DNA of 64,000 nucleotides from Beijerinckiaceae bacterium (GCA_004564215.1 CP024846.1:1984001-2048000); one strand, 5' to 3'. Shown: positions 6,849 through 21,046, numbered from the stretch's first letter. A program made the numbers and translations. Notes: generated from the letters alone by a model not told the origin.

Positions 6849-7817
6849 GCCGGCGGGCGCGGCAGCGGCCTTCTCAATTGCGACTTCGCCGGGAAGAAAC
6901 CCATCGAACGCCGCCCAAAACTGTTCCCGAAAAGCGTCGCGCTCCATCAGGATCTCATGCCGTGCGCGCAGCAGAGTGATGCATTTGCCGGCTTTGAGGC
7001 GGCTCGCGAAAAGTTCGGCTGCGGCAGTATCGACCACGCGGTCGTCGCCGGCCGCCAAGATCAAAGTCGGGGTCAAAATCCGGCGGGGATATTCGACGTC
7101 CTCGAAGCGCTGCATGAGCCGGAAGGCGGCATTGATCCACCCGATCGTCGGATCGCCGATGGCCAGCTCCGGCACCGCCTCGACGACGGCCGCCGAGCGG
7201 ACATGGCGCCTTGGATCGGAAGTCAACACATTCCCCTCGAAAGGGCCGGCCATATAGGGCTTCGGTTTGCCTCCAGGCATAAAGCGGCGGCTCTGGCCGA
7301 GCAGAACCAGCAACCGCGCAAGAATCCGCAGGCTTGTCCCGAAACGTAGCCCATAGAGATCGACCATCGGCGCCGTCAAGACCAGGCGTTCGAAGGGCGA
7401 TCGCCCCGTGTGCGCCGCGGCAAGCGCAATGGCGGCCCCCATGGAATGGCCGAGCGCGAACCAGGGGCGCGGGCAGTAAGGTTCCAGGATTTGCTCCACC
7501 AAAGCGTCGAGATCGAGGTCATAGGCCTGAAAAGTGGCGACATGGCCCTTCCGGGGATTGTCGAGGAGGCGGCTGGAAAGGCCTTGCCCGCGCCAATCCA
7601 GGGCGACGACGTCGAAGTTTCGGCTGAGCAGCTCGCCGATGACTTCAAAGTATTTTTCGATGAATTCGGCGCGGCCAGGCAAAATCGCGACCGTTCCAAC
7701 GCAAGCATCGCCGCAGCTCCAGCGCGCCGCCCGCAGGCCGCGGTGATCCCGCGTGGACAGCGCCGAAACGACCCCCCCAGGGGGCGCAGGGTTTTCGGGA
7801 AGTGAACAGAGATTCAT
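6846..7817 (-). CDS. pldB: Alpha/beta hydrolase, lysophospholipase L2 / monoacylglycerol lipase type
   Basis: 323 residues. Motifs: ILPGRAEFIEKYFEVIGELLSR and DWRGQGLSSR typical of PldB and monoglyceride lipases, nucleophile elbow GHSMGAA, late acid GDDRVVD and catalytic His in RARHEILMER. The family cleaves acyl chains from lysophospholipids or monoglycerides. No clear signal peptide. The gene diverges from the Hsp20 gene and ends in a dispersed repeat that provides its stop codon. Confidence 0.85.
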   Translation of the reverse strand: MNLCSLPENPAPPGGVVSALSTRDHRGLRAARWSCGDACVGTVAILPGRAEFIEKYFEVIGELLSRNFDVVALDWRGQGLSSRLLDNPRKGHVATFQAYDLDLDALVEQILEPYCPRPWFALGHSMGAAIALAAAHTGRSPFERLVLTAPMVDLYGLRFGTSLRILARLLVLLGQSRRFMPGGKPKPYMAGPFEGNVLTSDPRRHVRSAAVVEAVPELAIGDPTIGWINAAFRLMQRFEDVEYPRRILTPTLILAAGDDRVVDTAAAELFASRLKAGKCITLLRARHEILMERDAFREQFWAAFDGFLPGEVAIEKAAAAPAG

Positions 7818-7921
7818 AAGGAGTCTTCGATGCTCGGGGCTTGGCCGCGGAGGGAAATGCCACGGTTCGTGGCCTGCGCGCCGGGGACTTTAACGGGAGA
7901 AGATTTGCTTGTCTCGCCCCT

Positions 7922-7949
7922 CTTGCAAACCGAATCCCTGTTCCCACAT
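7922..7949 (+). promoter_or_regulatory. Possible sigma32-type promoter for hsp20
   Basis: CTTGCA (7922-7927) and CCCACAT (7943-7949), 15 bases apart, resemble RpoH elements. They would start a ~120-nt leader, the size expected for a ROSE thermometer. Confidence 0.35.
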
Positions 7950-7954
7950 CAGCT

Positions 7955-8075
7955 GTGCGCGGGCCATGCGAGGCCGCGTAGGAGCGGCGGCGAAGGTTGC
8001 AGGATAACTCGTCTCGTGCCGCTTCGTGAACTTGGTTGTTTCAACTCGTGTCGCTTCATCAAGGAGGATAGTGAG
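7955..8075 (+). promoter_or_regulatory. ROSE-like RNA thermometer in the hsp20 leader
   Basis: The leader ends with UCGCU (8051-8055) a short loop upstream of AAGGAGGA (8061-8068). This is the UYGCU/AGGA arrangement that masks the Shine-Dalgarno sequence in ROSE elements of rhizobial small heat-shock genes. Additional stems such as GCCGC/GCGGC lie upstream. At high temperature the weak final hairpin would open and allow translation. Structure not computed. Confidence 0.6.
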
Positions 8076-8546
8076 ATGCGTCAGTTCGATCTGTCACCGC
8101 TTTACCGTTCGACCATCGGCTTCGATCGTCTGTTCAATATGATTGATCAGGCCGCAGGTCTCGAAACCATGCCGAGCTACCCGCCCTACAACATCGAGCG
8201 CACCGGCGATAATGCGTATCGGATTTCCGTGGCGGTCGCTGGCTTCGGCGAAAAAGATCTCTCGATCGAAACCAAGGAAAACAACTTGACCATTCGCGGT
8301 TCGAGGGAAATCCGGGAAGGGAGCGAGGCCGCCAAGACCGAGGTTCTTTATCAGGGAATTGCCGCCCGCGCGTTTGAGCGCCGCTTCCAGCTGGCCGATC
8401 ACGTCCTAGTGACCGGTGCAAGCCTTGAAAACGGCTTGCTTCATGTGGATCTTGTGAGGGAGCTGCCAGAGGCCCAAAAGCCCCGTCAGATTCCGATCGG
8501 AACCGAAGCTGCAAAGCCCACGATCGCGACGTTTAGGGCAGCCTAA
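8076..8546 (+). CDS. Small heat-shock protein, Hsp20/IbpA family
   Basis: 156 residues. The N-terminus MRQFDLSPLYRSTIGFDRLFNMID is typical of class A rhizobial Hsp20. The alpha-crystallin domain covers ~residues 35-130 (YPPYNIERTGDNAYRISVAVAGF ... ERRFQLADHV ... GLLHVDLVRELPE), followed by the conserved tail KPRQIPI with the I-x-I oligomer contact. ATG at 8076 is chosen over an upstream frame because AAGGAGG stands just before it. It binds unfolding proteins in the cytoplasm under heat stress; regulation probably by the leader described separately. A rho-independent terminator follows. Confidence 0.95.
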   Translation: MRQFDLSPLYRSTIGFDRLFNMIDQAAGLETMPSYPPYNIERTGDNAYRISVAVAGFGEKDLSIETKENNLTIRGSREIREGSEAAKTEVLYQGIAARAFERRFQLADHVLVTGASLENGLLHVDLVRELPEAQKPRQIPIGTEAAKPTIATFRAA

Positions 8547-8587
8547 CGGCTTTCCGGGTGTCTCTCCCAGGCCCGGTTAGTCGAGGA

Positions 8588-8618
8588 AAGGGCGTCTCCA
8601 ACGAGGCGCCCTTTTTAT
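8588..8618 (+). terminator. Rho-independent terminator of hsp20
   Basis: 9-bp stem (AGGGCGTCT / AGGCGCCCT with one wobble), 6-base loop, then TTTTTATT. Confidence 0.85.
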
Positions 8619-8639
8619 TGGTCTGAACTTCACTTTGCT

Positions 8640-9251
8640 TCAAAGCGGGATGGGATCCGACGGGGTTTCGTCGGGTCGTCCTTTGGGTGGCAGCGCGCGC
8701 TCAGGCTTGGCCTGGGGTATTGCCGGTTTTTCCGCCGCTTCCGGATTTACCTTGCCGGCGGTCGCGGCCGGTTGGCGGGCCGGTTTGCTCGAAGGTTGGG
8801 CGGAAAGATCGGAGGGTCGAGGCTTCGGCAAGTCTGGCGGAGCTTCTTTGGCCGGGTTTGGCGCAGCGAGGGAGGCGGCAGGTTTCGGCCAAGCCCCCAG
8901 CGGAACATTTTGGATGATTGTTCCATCGAATGCATCAAACACGACCCTGCGCCGCTGGCCCTGGGGGTCTTCGGTTTCCGCCAGATAGATGCGGCCCTTT
9001 TTGCGAGGGGCGGCAACGAGGCGCAGCCCCATCTCCGAGACCCATTTTCGGATCGTGGCAGGCGGAATAGGCGGATCGCCCGGCTGTTCTGCCTCCGGAT
9101 AGGCATAGCGCGGTGCCGGCCCGGGCAAAGGATAATACGGTCCCCATCCACCGTAGAATTGGGCTTGGACCGGGGTTTGGAAAATCATCGCCGCGAAACC
9201 AAAGGCCGCACCCGCGGCCCGCCGTCGCCATGGCGAATTCCTGCGCATCAT
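8640..9251 (-). CDS. Secreted Pro-rich protein of unknown function
   Basis: 203 residues. ATG at 9251 has AAGGAG 8 bases upstream; the longer open frame runs through a dispersed repeat and is not real. A signal peptide (RRRAAGAAFGFAAMIFQTPVQA-Q) is followed by a Tyr/Pro-rich segment and a compact core (IPPATIRKWVSEMGLRLVA ... GRIYLAETEDPQGQRRRVVFDAFDGTIIQN) whose 'RRRVVFDAFDGTII' strand pattern resembles PepSY-like folds. The C-terminal third is Pro/Ala/Lys-rich and probably disordered. Product periplasmic or surface-associated; no specific function recognised. Confidence 0.65.
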   Translation of the reverse strand: MMRRNSPWRRRAAGAAFGFAAMIFQTPVQAQFYGGWGPYYPLPGPAPRYAYPEAEQPGDPPIPPATIRKWVSEMGLRLVAAPRKKGRIYLAETEDPQGQRRRVVFDAFDGTIIQNVPLGAWPKPAASLAAPNPAKEAPPDLPKPRPSDLSAQPSSKPARQPAATAGKVNPEAAEKPAIPQAKPERALPPKGRPDETPSDPIPL

Positions 9252-9341
9252 GCGCTCTGCTCCTTCGCCCCGTTCGTTAGCCCTTCCAAAGTATCGGGGA
9301 GAAGCGTGAGAGAATTGAGGCGGCGGCAAGAAGGGTTTGGC

Positions 9342-9456
9342 TAGAGCAGGTTCCGAAAAAGTTGACCGACTTTTTCGATCAGAACATGCTCCAACTCCTT
9401 GAACTTGAGCGATTCCTTTTCGATCAGATGATTCCATCTGATCGGGAAGCGCTCTA
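9342..9456 (+). repeat. 115-bp dispersed repeat (copy B)
   Basis: Starts TAGAGC, ends GCTCTA, same orientation as 21586-21700. It contains several nested palindromes (AAAAGTTGACCGACTTTTTC, GATCAGATGATTCCATCTGATC). The right end provides the TAG stop of the threonine aldolase gene (9454-9456, minus). Confidence 0.9.
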
Positions 9457-10518
9457 AGCGGCGCTCCATACGATCGACAAAAAGCGCTCAATGTCGGAAG
9501 GTTTGGTCGCGAAAGACGTAACCAGACGGACGAACGCTTCGTCCATGTTTTGATTGCCGATTTCGGCTTCGAAACCATGAAAGTTCCAGTCGTAATAGAG
9601 TACGCCGGCGGCTTTCAGGGCCATATCGACACGATTGGGCAGGATCGCGAAAATTTCATTCGCCTCGCTCGGCCAAACCAGGCGCACCCCAGGAACCGCG
9701 GCCAAGCCTTCGGCGAGACGCCCGGCATGCGCGTTCGCGCTCCCCGCAAGGTCGAGCCAATGGCCATTTTCCAGATAGGCGATCATTTGCGCCCCGAAAA
9801 ACCGTCCCTTTGAGAGGGTATGACCGCTCCGCTTACGCTGAAAGGGAAGGCTCGCTGCCGTCGCGGGGTCGAAAAAGATCACGGCCTCGCACGCCAGCGC
9901 CCCATTCTTCGTCGCGCCGAAGGATAAAACGTCGATCCCCGACTTCCAGCTCATTTCGGCAGGCGTACACCCGGACGCGACAAGGGCGTTGGCGAAACGC
10001 GCGCCGTCCATGTGGACCATCAGGCCGGCGCCATGCGCGATCGCGGCAAGTTCGGCGAGTTCTTCGCGCCTATAGATGGTCCCGCATTCGGTCGCCTGCG
10101 AGAGCGACAGGGCGGCCGGCTGGACCTGTTTCACCAATCCGCGCGGAAACCCCTTGAGGATTGCCGAAAATTCCCGCGGATCGATTTTCCCGGCGTGGCC
10201 AGGGATGCCGACGAGCTTGGCGCCACCTGTGAACATTTCCGGCGCGCCGCATTCATCTTCGTTGATGTGGGCTCGGCTGTGACAGAAAACCGCGCCATAA
10301 GGCGGCGAAATGGCGCTCAAGGCCAGGGCGTTCGCGGCAGTCCCAGTAGGGACAAAAAAACAGGCGGCTTCGCGTTCGAAAACTTCGCCGAGAATGCGGA
10401 TCGCCTTGGCGGTCAGAAGGTCGCAGCCATAAGCCGCATCCGAGCCTTCGTTCGCGGCGATAATGGCGTCGAGTATTTCCTGGCTGGCTCCGACGGTATT
10501 ATCGCTTGCGAAGTTCAT
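9454..10518 (-). CDS. ltaE: Low-specificity L-threonine aldolase
   Basis: 354 residues, PLP fold type I. It begins MNFASDNTVGASQEILDAI; conserved blocks include HINEDECGAPEMFTGG, the Asp-containing VHMDGARFANAL and the PLP-lysine block SFGATKNGA. It cleaves L-threonine or L-allo-threonine to glycine and acetaldehyde in the cytoplasm. ATG at 10518 matches the family start; the frame extends 49 codons upstream with non-conserved residues. The stop codon lies within a dispersed repeat. Confidence 0.9.
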   Translation of the reverse strand: MNFASDNTVGASQEILDAIIAANEGSDAAYGCDLLTAKAIRILGEVFEREAACFFVPTGTAANALALSAISPPYGAVFCHSRAHINEDECGAPEMFTGGAKLVGIPGHAGKIDPREFSAILKGFPRGLVKQVQPAALSLSQATECGTIYRREELAELAAIAHGAGLMVHMDGARFANALVASGCTPAEMSWKSGIDVLSFGATKNGALACEAVIFFDPATAASLPFQRKRSGHTLSKGRFFGAQMIAYLENGHWLDLAGSANAHAGRLAEGLAAVPGVRLVWPSEANEIFAILPNRVDMALKAAGVLYYDWNFHGFEAEIGNQNMDEAFVRLVTSFATKPSDIERFLSIVWSAA

Positions 10519-11050
10519 TGTTCTCAACGCCAAGCGAGAGCTTAACAGATTTGCGGGACGGAGGTCGAGCGGAGTGCTCCCCGGCCCCCCTAACCTGCCC
10601 GTCAAAGGTTGTGGCTTATTTAACGGGGCCTCGCAATGCGCTGCCCGTCGCCGCTGGAGCTCCAACTGGGGGGCCGAGTCGAGCGCCGGAAATGTTTGCG
10701 CCCGGCGCTTGTTATGGACGCTGGAATCTGCAATGTTACTTGCTTAGGACAGTGTTGCTGACCATTTTAAGGGGGCACACATTCCCGCCGCCGCTTCGGT
10801 TTTTCTGCGCGCATCGAACGTCTCAAGGTTTAATGCGAATAGGCGCAGCCGATCCGACGCCAAGCGCGCGCGATGGGGGTAGGAGCCGGCGGGACCTGAC
10901 CGCGTGGCTCGGTTCTTGCCAGAATGGCCAGCGCTGCTTAGAGCATAATCAGCGCGCGCAAAAATCGGTTTTGCCGGAAGGCAAAGCCCAAAAAACAAGC
11001 TGCGGCACGCTATTTCCCGGCGACAACCGCTTTTTGATGGAGGCTGAGAG
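10519..11050. other. Intergenic region upstream of gltB
   Basis: 532 bases between the divergent ltaE and gltB starts. No protein-like frame is seen; the open frames here have shadow-like composition. It must hold the gltB promoter, but no convincing -35/-10 or sigma54 pair was found. GGAGG stands 7 bases before gltB. Confidence 0.5.
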
Positions 11051-15727
<4,677 letters not shown>

Positions 15728-15923
15728 TCCAAAGCCGGGCTAGGCGCCGCGCGTCAGCTTGACCCATAGAGCGGAACAGAAGACAGGGACCATGAGCGTT
15801 TTTGAGCGATCACGGTCTTAAGGTTTGGACGCGCGACAAGCGCGGGTGTATGCGCAAGGCTCAGGACCTCCGCAACGGAGGGGCGGCTGTGTAGGCTTGA
15901 TTGTTCGAGGATGATGAGAAGGC

Positions 15924-17342
15924 ATGGGCAAGGTTACGGGGTTCCTTGAAATTGACCGGCGCGACCGGCGCTATGCACCGGCGTCCGACCGGATTCGTCA
16001 CTACAAGGAATTCATGATTCCTCTGTCGGAGGAAGCAACCAAGGATCAGGCCGCGCGCTGCATGGACTGCGGCATTCCGTTTTGCCACACTGGTTGCCCC
16101 GTCAATAATCAGATTCCGGACTGGAACGACCTCGTCTACCGGAGCGATTGGGAAGAGGCTTCTCGCAATCTTCATTCGACCAACAACTTCCCCGAGTTTA
16201 CCGGCCGCATTTGTCCGGCGCCCTGCGAAGCCGCCTGCACATTGAACATTGACGACAGTCCGGTCACCATCAAAACGATTGAATGCGCGATCGTCGACCG
16301 TGCCTGGGCGAACGGCTGGGTGAAACCCGAACCCGCCGACACCAAGACGGGCAAGAAGATCGCGGTGGTCGGTTCGGGGCCGGCGGGGCTTGCTTGTTCC
16401 CAGCAGCTCGCGCGCGCCGGGCACGAGGTCCATCTTTTCGAGAAACATGCCAAGCCCGGCGGTTTGCTTCGCTATGGCATTCCCGACTTCAAAATGGAAA
16501 AGCATCTGATCGACCGGCGCGTTGCCCAGATGCGGGCGGAGGGCGTGCATTTCCATAACAATGTGAATGTCGGCATCGACATTAGCGCCGCCGATTTGGT
16601 GGACGGCTATGATGCGGTCGTCCTGGCCGGAGGCGCGGAAAAGCCGCGCGATCTTCCGGTTCCGGGCCGCGATCTTGCGGGCGTGCATTTTGCCATGGAT
16701 TACCTGCCGCAGCAAAATCGGCGGATCGGGAATGAGCCGATCCACAGCAACGAGCCGATCCTGGCCGGCGCCAAGCATGCCATCGTCATCGGCGGCGGCG
16801 ATACAGGTTCGGATTGCATCGGAACTGCAATTCGCCAGGGTGCGCTGTCGGTGACTCAGCTTGAAATTTTGCCGCGGCCGCCGGACAAGGAAGATAAGCT
16901 TCTAACCTGGCCGAATTGGCCAATGAAGATGCGCACCTCTTCTTCGCAGGAAGAAGGCGCACACCGGGACTTCTCCGTCCTCACGAAGGAATTGCGCGGC
17001 AAGGACGGCGTGGTCAATAAGCTCGTTTGCGTGCGGCTCGACTCGAACCTGAAGGAAATTCCCGGCACCACCTTCGAGCTCAAGGCCGATCTCGTCCTGC
17101 TTGCCATGGGCTTCGTTTCACCCCTGCATGAAGGGCTTTTGCACGATCTCGGCGTCGCCTTCGATCAGCGTGGCAATGTCGCCGCCGACCAGACGCACTA
17201 CAAGACCTCGGTTGCGAAGGTGTTCGCCTGCGGCGACATGCGGCGCGGCCAATCCCTGGTGGTCTGGGCAATCCGCGAAGGCCGCCAGACGGCACACGCC
17301 GTCGATGCTTTCCTGATGGGCTCGAGTCTGTTGCCGAGATAG
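15924..17342 (+). CDS. gltD: Glutamate synthase (NADPH) small subunit
   Basis: 472 residues. N-terminal 4Fe-4S cysteines are in [23 protein letters not shown] and [15 protein letters not shown]; the FAD-binding motif is [20 protein letters not shown]; the NADPH-binding motif is [19 protein letters not shown]. It passes electrons from NADPH to GltB. AGAAGG precedes the ATG. Co-directional with gltB, most likely one operon. Confidence 0.97.
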   Translation: MGKVTGFLEIDRRDRRYAPASDRIRHYKEFMIPLSEEATKDQAARCMDCGIPFCHTGCPVNNQIPDWNDLVYRSDWEEASRNLHSTNNFPEFTGRICPAPCEAACTLNIDDSPVTIKTIECAIVDRAWANGWVKPEPADTKTGKKIAVVGSGPAGLACSQQLARAGHEVHLFEKHAKPGGLLRYGIPDFKMEKHLIDRRVAQMRAEGVHFHNNVNVGIDISAADLVDGYDAVVLAGGAEKPRDLPVPGRDLAGVHFAMDYLPQQNRRIGNEPIHSNEPILAGAKHAIVIGGGDTGSDCIGTAIRQGALSVTQLEILPRPPDKEDKLLTWPNWPMKMRTSSSQEEGAHRDFSVLTKELRGKDGVVNKLVCVRLDSNLKEIPGTTFELKADLVLLAMGFVSPLHEGLLHDLGVAFDQRGNVAADQTHYKTSVAKVFACGDMRRGQSLVVWAIREGRQTAHAVDAFLMGSSLLPR

Positions 17343-17348
17343 AGGCTT

Positions 17349-18122
17349 CTACATCACCACGACTTTTGTCCCCACGCCGACGCGCTCATAGAGATCCATC
17401 ACATCGGCGTTCATCATCCGGATGCAGCCGGACGACACGGCCTTGCCGATCGAATCCGGTTCATTGGTGCCGTGGATGCGAAACAGCGTGTCCTTGTCGC
17501 CTTTGAACAGATAGAGCGCCCGGGCGCCGAGCGGATTTTCGAGCCCGCCCTCCATCTGCTCAGGAAGATCGGGGCGCCGCTGCAGCATTTCCTTAGGCGG
17601 AATCCAGCGCGGCCATTCGGATTTGCGGCCGACCCGCGCGATGCCTCTCCACTCAAACCCCTGGCGTCCGACGCCGATGCCATATTGAATCGCGGATCCA
17701 TCGGACTGAACCAAATACAAATAGCGCGAGCGGGTATCGATGACGATGGTCCCCGGCGACTCGCTGGTCGGATTTTTTACGACCCCGGCGGTTTTTTGCC
17801 TGAGGTTGACGCTGACCTCGGGATCGCCGCGATCGGAATATTCGCCGCCGCGCCTTTGCCGCGCATAGGGATCCTCATAGAGCGGTTCGCCATAGGCATA
17901 GGGACGGCCGCGATACCGGCGTGCCGGTGGCGGATCCGCCGGATAGGCTGAGTAGGGATCGGAATAGCCCCGATTGGAATAAGCCGGATACGCCGGATAG
18001 GTCTCATAGCCGGAATAGTTTCGCCATTGTGCAAAGGCCGGAGCCGCCGGTATGAGAAGAGCGAAGGACAGCATGAGGCCGGCCCCGCGCCTTGCGGTCT
18101 TGCTGATTTGTTTTGCACACAT
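17349..18122 (-). CDS. L,D-transpeptidase (YkuD), Tyr/Pro-rich N-terminal linker
   Basis: 257 residues: signal peptide ([17 protein letters not shown]), a Tyr/Pro/Arg-rich linker ([20 protein letters not shown]), then a YkuD domain with [22 protein letters not shown] holding the catalytic His and Cys of the HGT...SxGCIRM motif. These periplasmic enzymes form 3-3 peptidoglycan cross-links or attach proteins to peptidoglycan. It is a tandem paralogue of the gene at 18313. Start ATG at 18122. Confidence 0.9.
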   Translation of the reverse strand: MCAKQISKTARRGAGLMLSFALLIPAAPAFAQWRNYSGYETYPAYPAYSNRGYSDPYSAYPADPPPARRYRGRPYAYGEPLYEDPYARQRRGGEYSDRGDPEVSVNLRQKTAGVVKNPTSESPGTIVIDTRSRYLYLVQSDGSAIQYGIGVGRQGFEWRGIARVGRKSEWPRWIPPKEMLQRRPDLPEQMEGGLENPLGARALYLFKGDKDTLFRIHGTNEPDSIGKAVSSGCIRMMNADVMDLYERVGVGTKVVVM

Positions 18123-18247
18123 GTGAGACTCGACTTCGTTTTTTCCTGACGAAAAGACGCATCATTTTCTCAATAAATCGCAAAAACAACAACTCGCTTG
18201 ATATGGACCTTGTTCACCTCTTGAAACAAAAAGACCGATTTATTGAA

Positions 18248-18285
18248 ACAAAAAAAAACCGGTTTGGCAACGTGCCAAACCGGTC
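18248..18285 (-). terminator. Rho-independent terminator of the second L,D-transpeptidase gene
   Basis: On the minus strand a 12-bp perfect stem (18258-18269 / 18273-18284) with a 3-base loop is followed by eight or more T. It lies 28 bases beyond the stop at 18313. Confidence 0.9.
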
Positions 18286-18312
18286 TTCCGCTCTCCTGAA
18301 ACGAGCACTCTA

Positions 18313-18918
18313 TCAGAGGACCACGACCGTGGCACCGACCTTCACCCTTTGGTAAAGATCGACGATATCCTCATTTAGAAGGCGGATGCAGCCGGAGGAC
18401 ACCGCGTGGCCAATGGTATTGGGCTCGTTGGTGCCATGGATACGAAACATCGTATCGCCGTGGCCGTTATAGAGATACATGGCGCGGGCGCCGAGCGGAT
18501 TGGCAAGGCCGCCAACCATCACACGGGGCAGTTCCGGCCGGCGCTTCAACATGGCGGCGGGCGGGTTCCAGGTCGGCCATTCGGCGCGCCGGCCAATATA
18601 GGCGCGGCCCGACCAAGCAAAGCCTTCCCGGCCAACGCCGACGTCGTAGCGCATCGCGCGGCCGCCTTCCATCGACAGATAAAGATAGCGGTTCTTGCTG
18701 TCGATCGTGATCGTGCCGGCCCGTTCGCCAGTGGGATCATCGACCAAGGTCCGGGTCGGCTGAACATCGCGCCGAAGATCGGTTGGCAGATTGACCGGCT
18801 GAATTTGGCGGTTGACGAGGCCTGCGGGCGAACCGCCGTCGAAAGCCTGCGCGCCGGTGGCAAGAAGAGTCGCAATGCCAGCCACGGCAAACAAGTGAGT
18901 CGTAGAAACTTTGAACAT
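18313..18918 (-). CDS. L,D-transpeptidase (YkuD)
   Basis: 201 residues. The signal peptide begins MFKVSTTHLFAVAGIATLL; ATG at 18918 has GGGGA upstream and is chosen over a longer Arg-rich frame. The YkuD domain covers ~residues 70-200 with [24 protein letters not shown] (catalytic His and Cys). About half the positions are the same as in the product of the gene at 17349, but the Tyr-rich linker is missing. Separate terminator between the two genes, so they are transcribed independently. Confidence 0.9.
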   Translation of the reverse strand: MFKVSTTHLFAVAGIATLLATGAQAFDGGSPAGLVNRQIQPVNLPTDLRRDVQPTRTLVDDPTGERAGTITIDSKNRYLYLSMEGGRAMRYDVGVGREGFAWSGRAYIGRRAEWPTWNPPAAMLKRRPELPRVMVGGLANPLGARAMYLYNGHGDTMFRIHGTNEPNTIGHAVSSGCIRLLNEDIVDLYQRVKVGATVVVL

Positions 18919-19063
18919 TATTTTGGCGTCCCCGTTCGAAAACTGCAATTCAGAGTGTTCGACTGAGAACGCAACAGCTGTGCGGTTTGTTCCGTTGCAA
19001 ACGGGCGAGGTAACGATTTTTTTGTTTTTTTTTGGGCGGCGACGTCGCCGAACCGCGGCATTC

Positions 19064-20338
19064 CTATTTTGATGCGGGTGCGTCGGCGCGCGGCCAGGAG
19101 AAATCATCCGCTCGGCCCGGTTTGGGCGGCAGCGGTTTGCCTTGCTGCAAGGTCTGGTCGATCAATCTCTGCGCGTCGGTCGGGGTGGACCCGGCGGTCG
19201 TCACCCGCGTGGCGAGTTCGCCGCCCGGCGATAGTGCAGGGCCCGTCAGCGGCAGGACCGGTCCGGCAACGGGTTTGACGCGCGGCGGCGGTGCTTCGCC
19301 TGGCAATGCCGATACGTTCGCCGGCGTTTCCTCCGATGTCGAGCCATTGGCCGGGTTTGTGGCGATATCCGGAGTCATGCCCGGTTCGATCTTTGGAAAC
19401 ACTTCTTCGAGCTTGCGTCGGATTTCGGGTTCGACAAAATGCGCGAGCTTGCGCGCGCCGGCTTTGGTGAAATGGACGCCGTCGGCAGCGCGCAACTTCA
19501 CGGTCTGGCCGTTGATGTCGGGACCAACCGCGCTGTACTGCCCGTTCTCATCGGCAAACGCTTCCCAGACATCGATATAAGTGGCGCCCGCCTTCTCTGC
19601 GTAATCATGATAGAATTCATTGAAGGCCAGCGCATCGGCGGAAAGGCGGTCGCTCTTCAGAATCGGCAGACCGACCCAGATGAGCGGGATTTTCTTGTCC
19701 CGGAACATCGCCGCAATGGTTTCGATCCGCTGCACATAAGCGGCCTTCCACTCGGGCGAGCGCGGCTCATAGGCGCCCGCGGCGTCGCGCAAGCTTTGCC
19801 GGTCGTTGCTGCCGATCATCATGACCGCGAAATCGATCTTCTCCCCGCTGGCGAGCAGATCCTGCGCGGCCTTGGTCCAATCGTAGAAATCGTCGCGCAC
19901 AAGCCCCGAACTGTCGCGCGCCTTGCGCAGAATGGCGACTTCCGGCCGGTTTTCAAACGCCTCGGTCAGCCCCTGGCCGAGCATCTGCCCCAGGCCGTCG
20001 CCCAGCACGGCGACGAAAAAGGTAGGCGCGACAGCCGGTGTCGCGGGCGCCTTGGCAACCGGCCTTTCGCTCGCGGGACGACTTGGCTTTGGCCGCGCCA
20101 CACGCGGTTGCGGCGCGGTCCGGCGCATTTCCGGCCGCGGCCGCGCCACCCTGGCTTGAGGGGGCCGGAAAAGCTGCTCGAACCAGCCGAACGGATCGCC
20201 CTGCGCCAACGCCGGCTGCTCGCCCGCGGTCCCCATCAGGGCGATTGCCGCCAGAATAGAAAGCGCGGCGAACTTCGCCATTTGGTGCCAAGCACGGCTT
20301 AACAAGTCTGGACCAAGATTATGTGCCATAGCTTTCAT
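19064..20338 (-). CDS. DUF459 SGNH-hydrolase-like envelope protein
   Basis: About 424 residues. A hydrophobic signal (AALSILAAIALMGTAGEQPALA-Q) is followed by an Arg/Pro-rich linker and a DUF459/SGNH-like domain (FFVAVLGDGLGQMLGQGL ... FAVMMIGSNDRQSL ... PLIWVGLPIL ... AADGVHFTKAGARKLA), with a Pro-rich tail. Block V (DGVHFT) keeps the Asp and His, but the nucleophile position reads GDGL rather than GDSL. That suggests a non-classical or inactive esterase. Likely periplasmic, perhaps acting on surface polysaccharide acylation. The start is uncertain: ATG at 20338, 20329 or 20281, none with a clear Shine-Dalgarno. Confidence 0.75.
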   Translation of the reverse strand: MKAMAHNLGPDLLSRAWHQMAKFAALSILAAIALMGTAGEQPALAQGDPFGWFEQLFRPPQARVARPRPEMRRTAPQPRVARPKPSRPASERPVAKAPATPAVAPTFFVAVLGDGLGQMLGQGLTEAFENRPEVAILRKARDSSGLVRDDFYDWTKAAQDLLASGEKIDFAVMMIGSNDRQSLRDAAGAYEPRSPEWKAAYVQRIETIAAMFRDKKIPLIWVGLPILKSDRLSADALAFNEFYHDYAEKAGATYIDVWEAFADENGQYSAVGPDINGQTVKLRAADGVHFTKAGARKLAHFVEPEIRRKLEEVFPKIEPGMTPDIATNPANGSTSEETPANVSALPGEAPPPRVKPVAGPVLPLTGPALSPGGELATRVTTAGSTPTDAQRLIDQTLQQGKPLPPKPGRADDFSWPRADAPASK

Positions 20339-20488
20339 TATAACGCTCAATCGCTGCCGATGCACGTCATGCAATGGCGGCGGTGCCATGGCCGAGCTGG
20401 CGGCGGATCACCCCCCTAGCCGCACCGCCGCCAAACTGTTAAACAAAGCCAAGGCTTCGCGCCGGGTTTTTCAGGTGGAAACGGCCTT

Positions 20489-21046
20489 ATGGCACCAGGT
20501 CATTCGGTCCGTCCCGAGCCAAACAAAGAATTGTGTTGCCTGCTGGAAGCGGTAGCTTCAGGCGACCGCTCGGCATTTCGAGCCCTTTACGACAAATCCG
20601 GACCGATCCTCTTTGCGATTTGTATGCGCCTGATGCGGGACCGCGAGCTGGCGCAGGATGCCCTGCAAGAGGCGATGACAAGAATTTGGCAGAAGGCGCA
20701 TCTTTTCGATGCTTCCAAAGGTAATGCTATTGCGTGGATGGCCGTGGTGACCCGCAATTGCGCCTTGAGCCGGATCGCCGCCGCCCCTCCGCCTTCGTCA
20801 TCGCTCGACGAGAATGGCGTAATGGCAGCGGTTGAAGCATCCTCCGGTTATGATCCGGTCACTGCAGCCGATGTACGGCAATGTCTGAAAAAGTTAAGTG
20901 AAAAATACCGAAAATGCGTAACCCTTATTTACCTTCATGGGTTGAGCTATGAGGAACTCGCTGTCCAAATGGATGCCCCCCTGGGAAGTGTGAAGTCCTG
21001 GGTTCATCGTGCGGTGCGTGAGCTCGCCGTTTGCATGGGAAAATAA
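20489..21046 (+). CDS. ECF-type RNA polymerase sigma factor
   Basis: 185 residues with both ECF regions. Region 2: FRALYDKSGPILFAICMRLMRDRELAQDALQEAMTRIW. Region 4: LKKLSEKYRKCVTLIYLHGLSYEELAVQMDAPLGSVKSWVHRAVREL, ending with the helix-turn-helix. Sequence style is nearest SigK/ECF19-like groups. Its TAA overlaps the ATG of the next gene (TAATG), typical of a sigma/anti-sigma pair. No signal-sensing extension. Probably autoregulated; the promoter lies in the short gap upstream. Confidence 0.92.
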   Translation: MAPGHSVRPEPNKELCCLLEAVASGDRSAFRALYDKSGPILFAICMRLMRDRELAQDALQEAMTRIWQKAHLFDASKGNAIAWMAVVTRNCALSRIAAAPPPSSSLDENGVMAAVEASSGYDPVTAADVRQCLKKLSEKYRKCVTLIYLHGLSYEELAVQMDAPLGSVKSWVHRAVRELAVCMGK

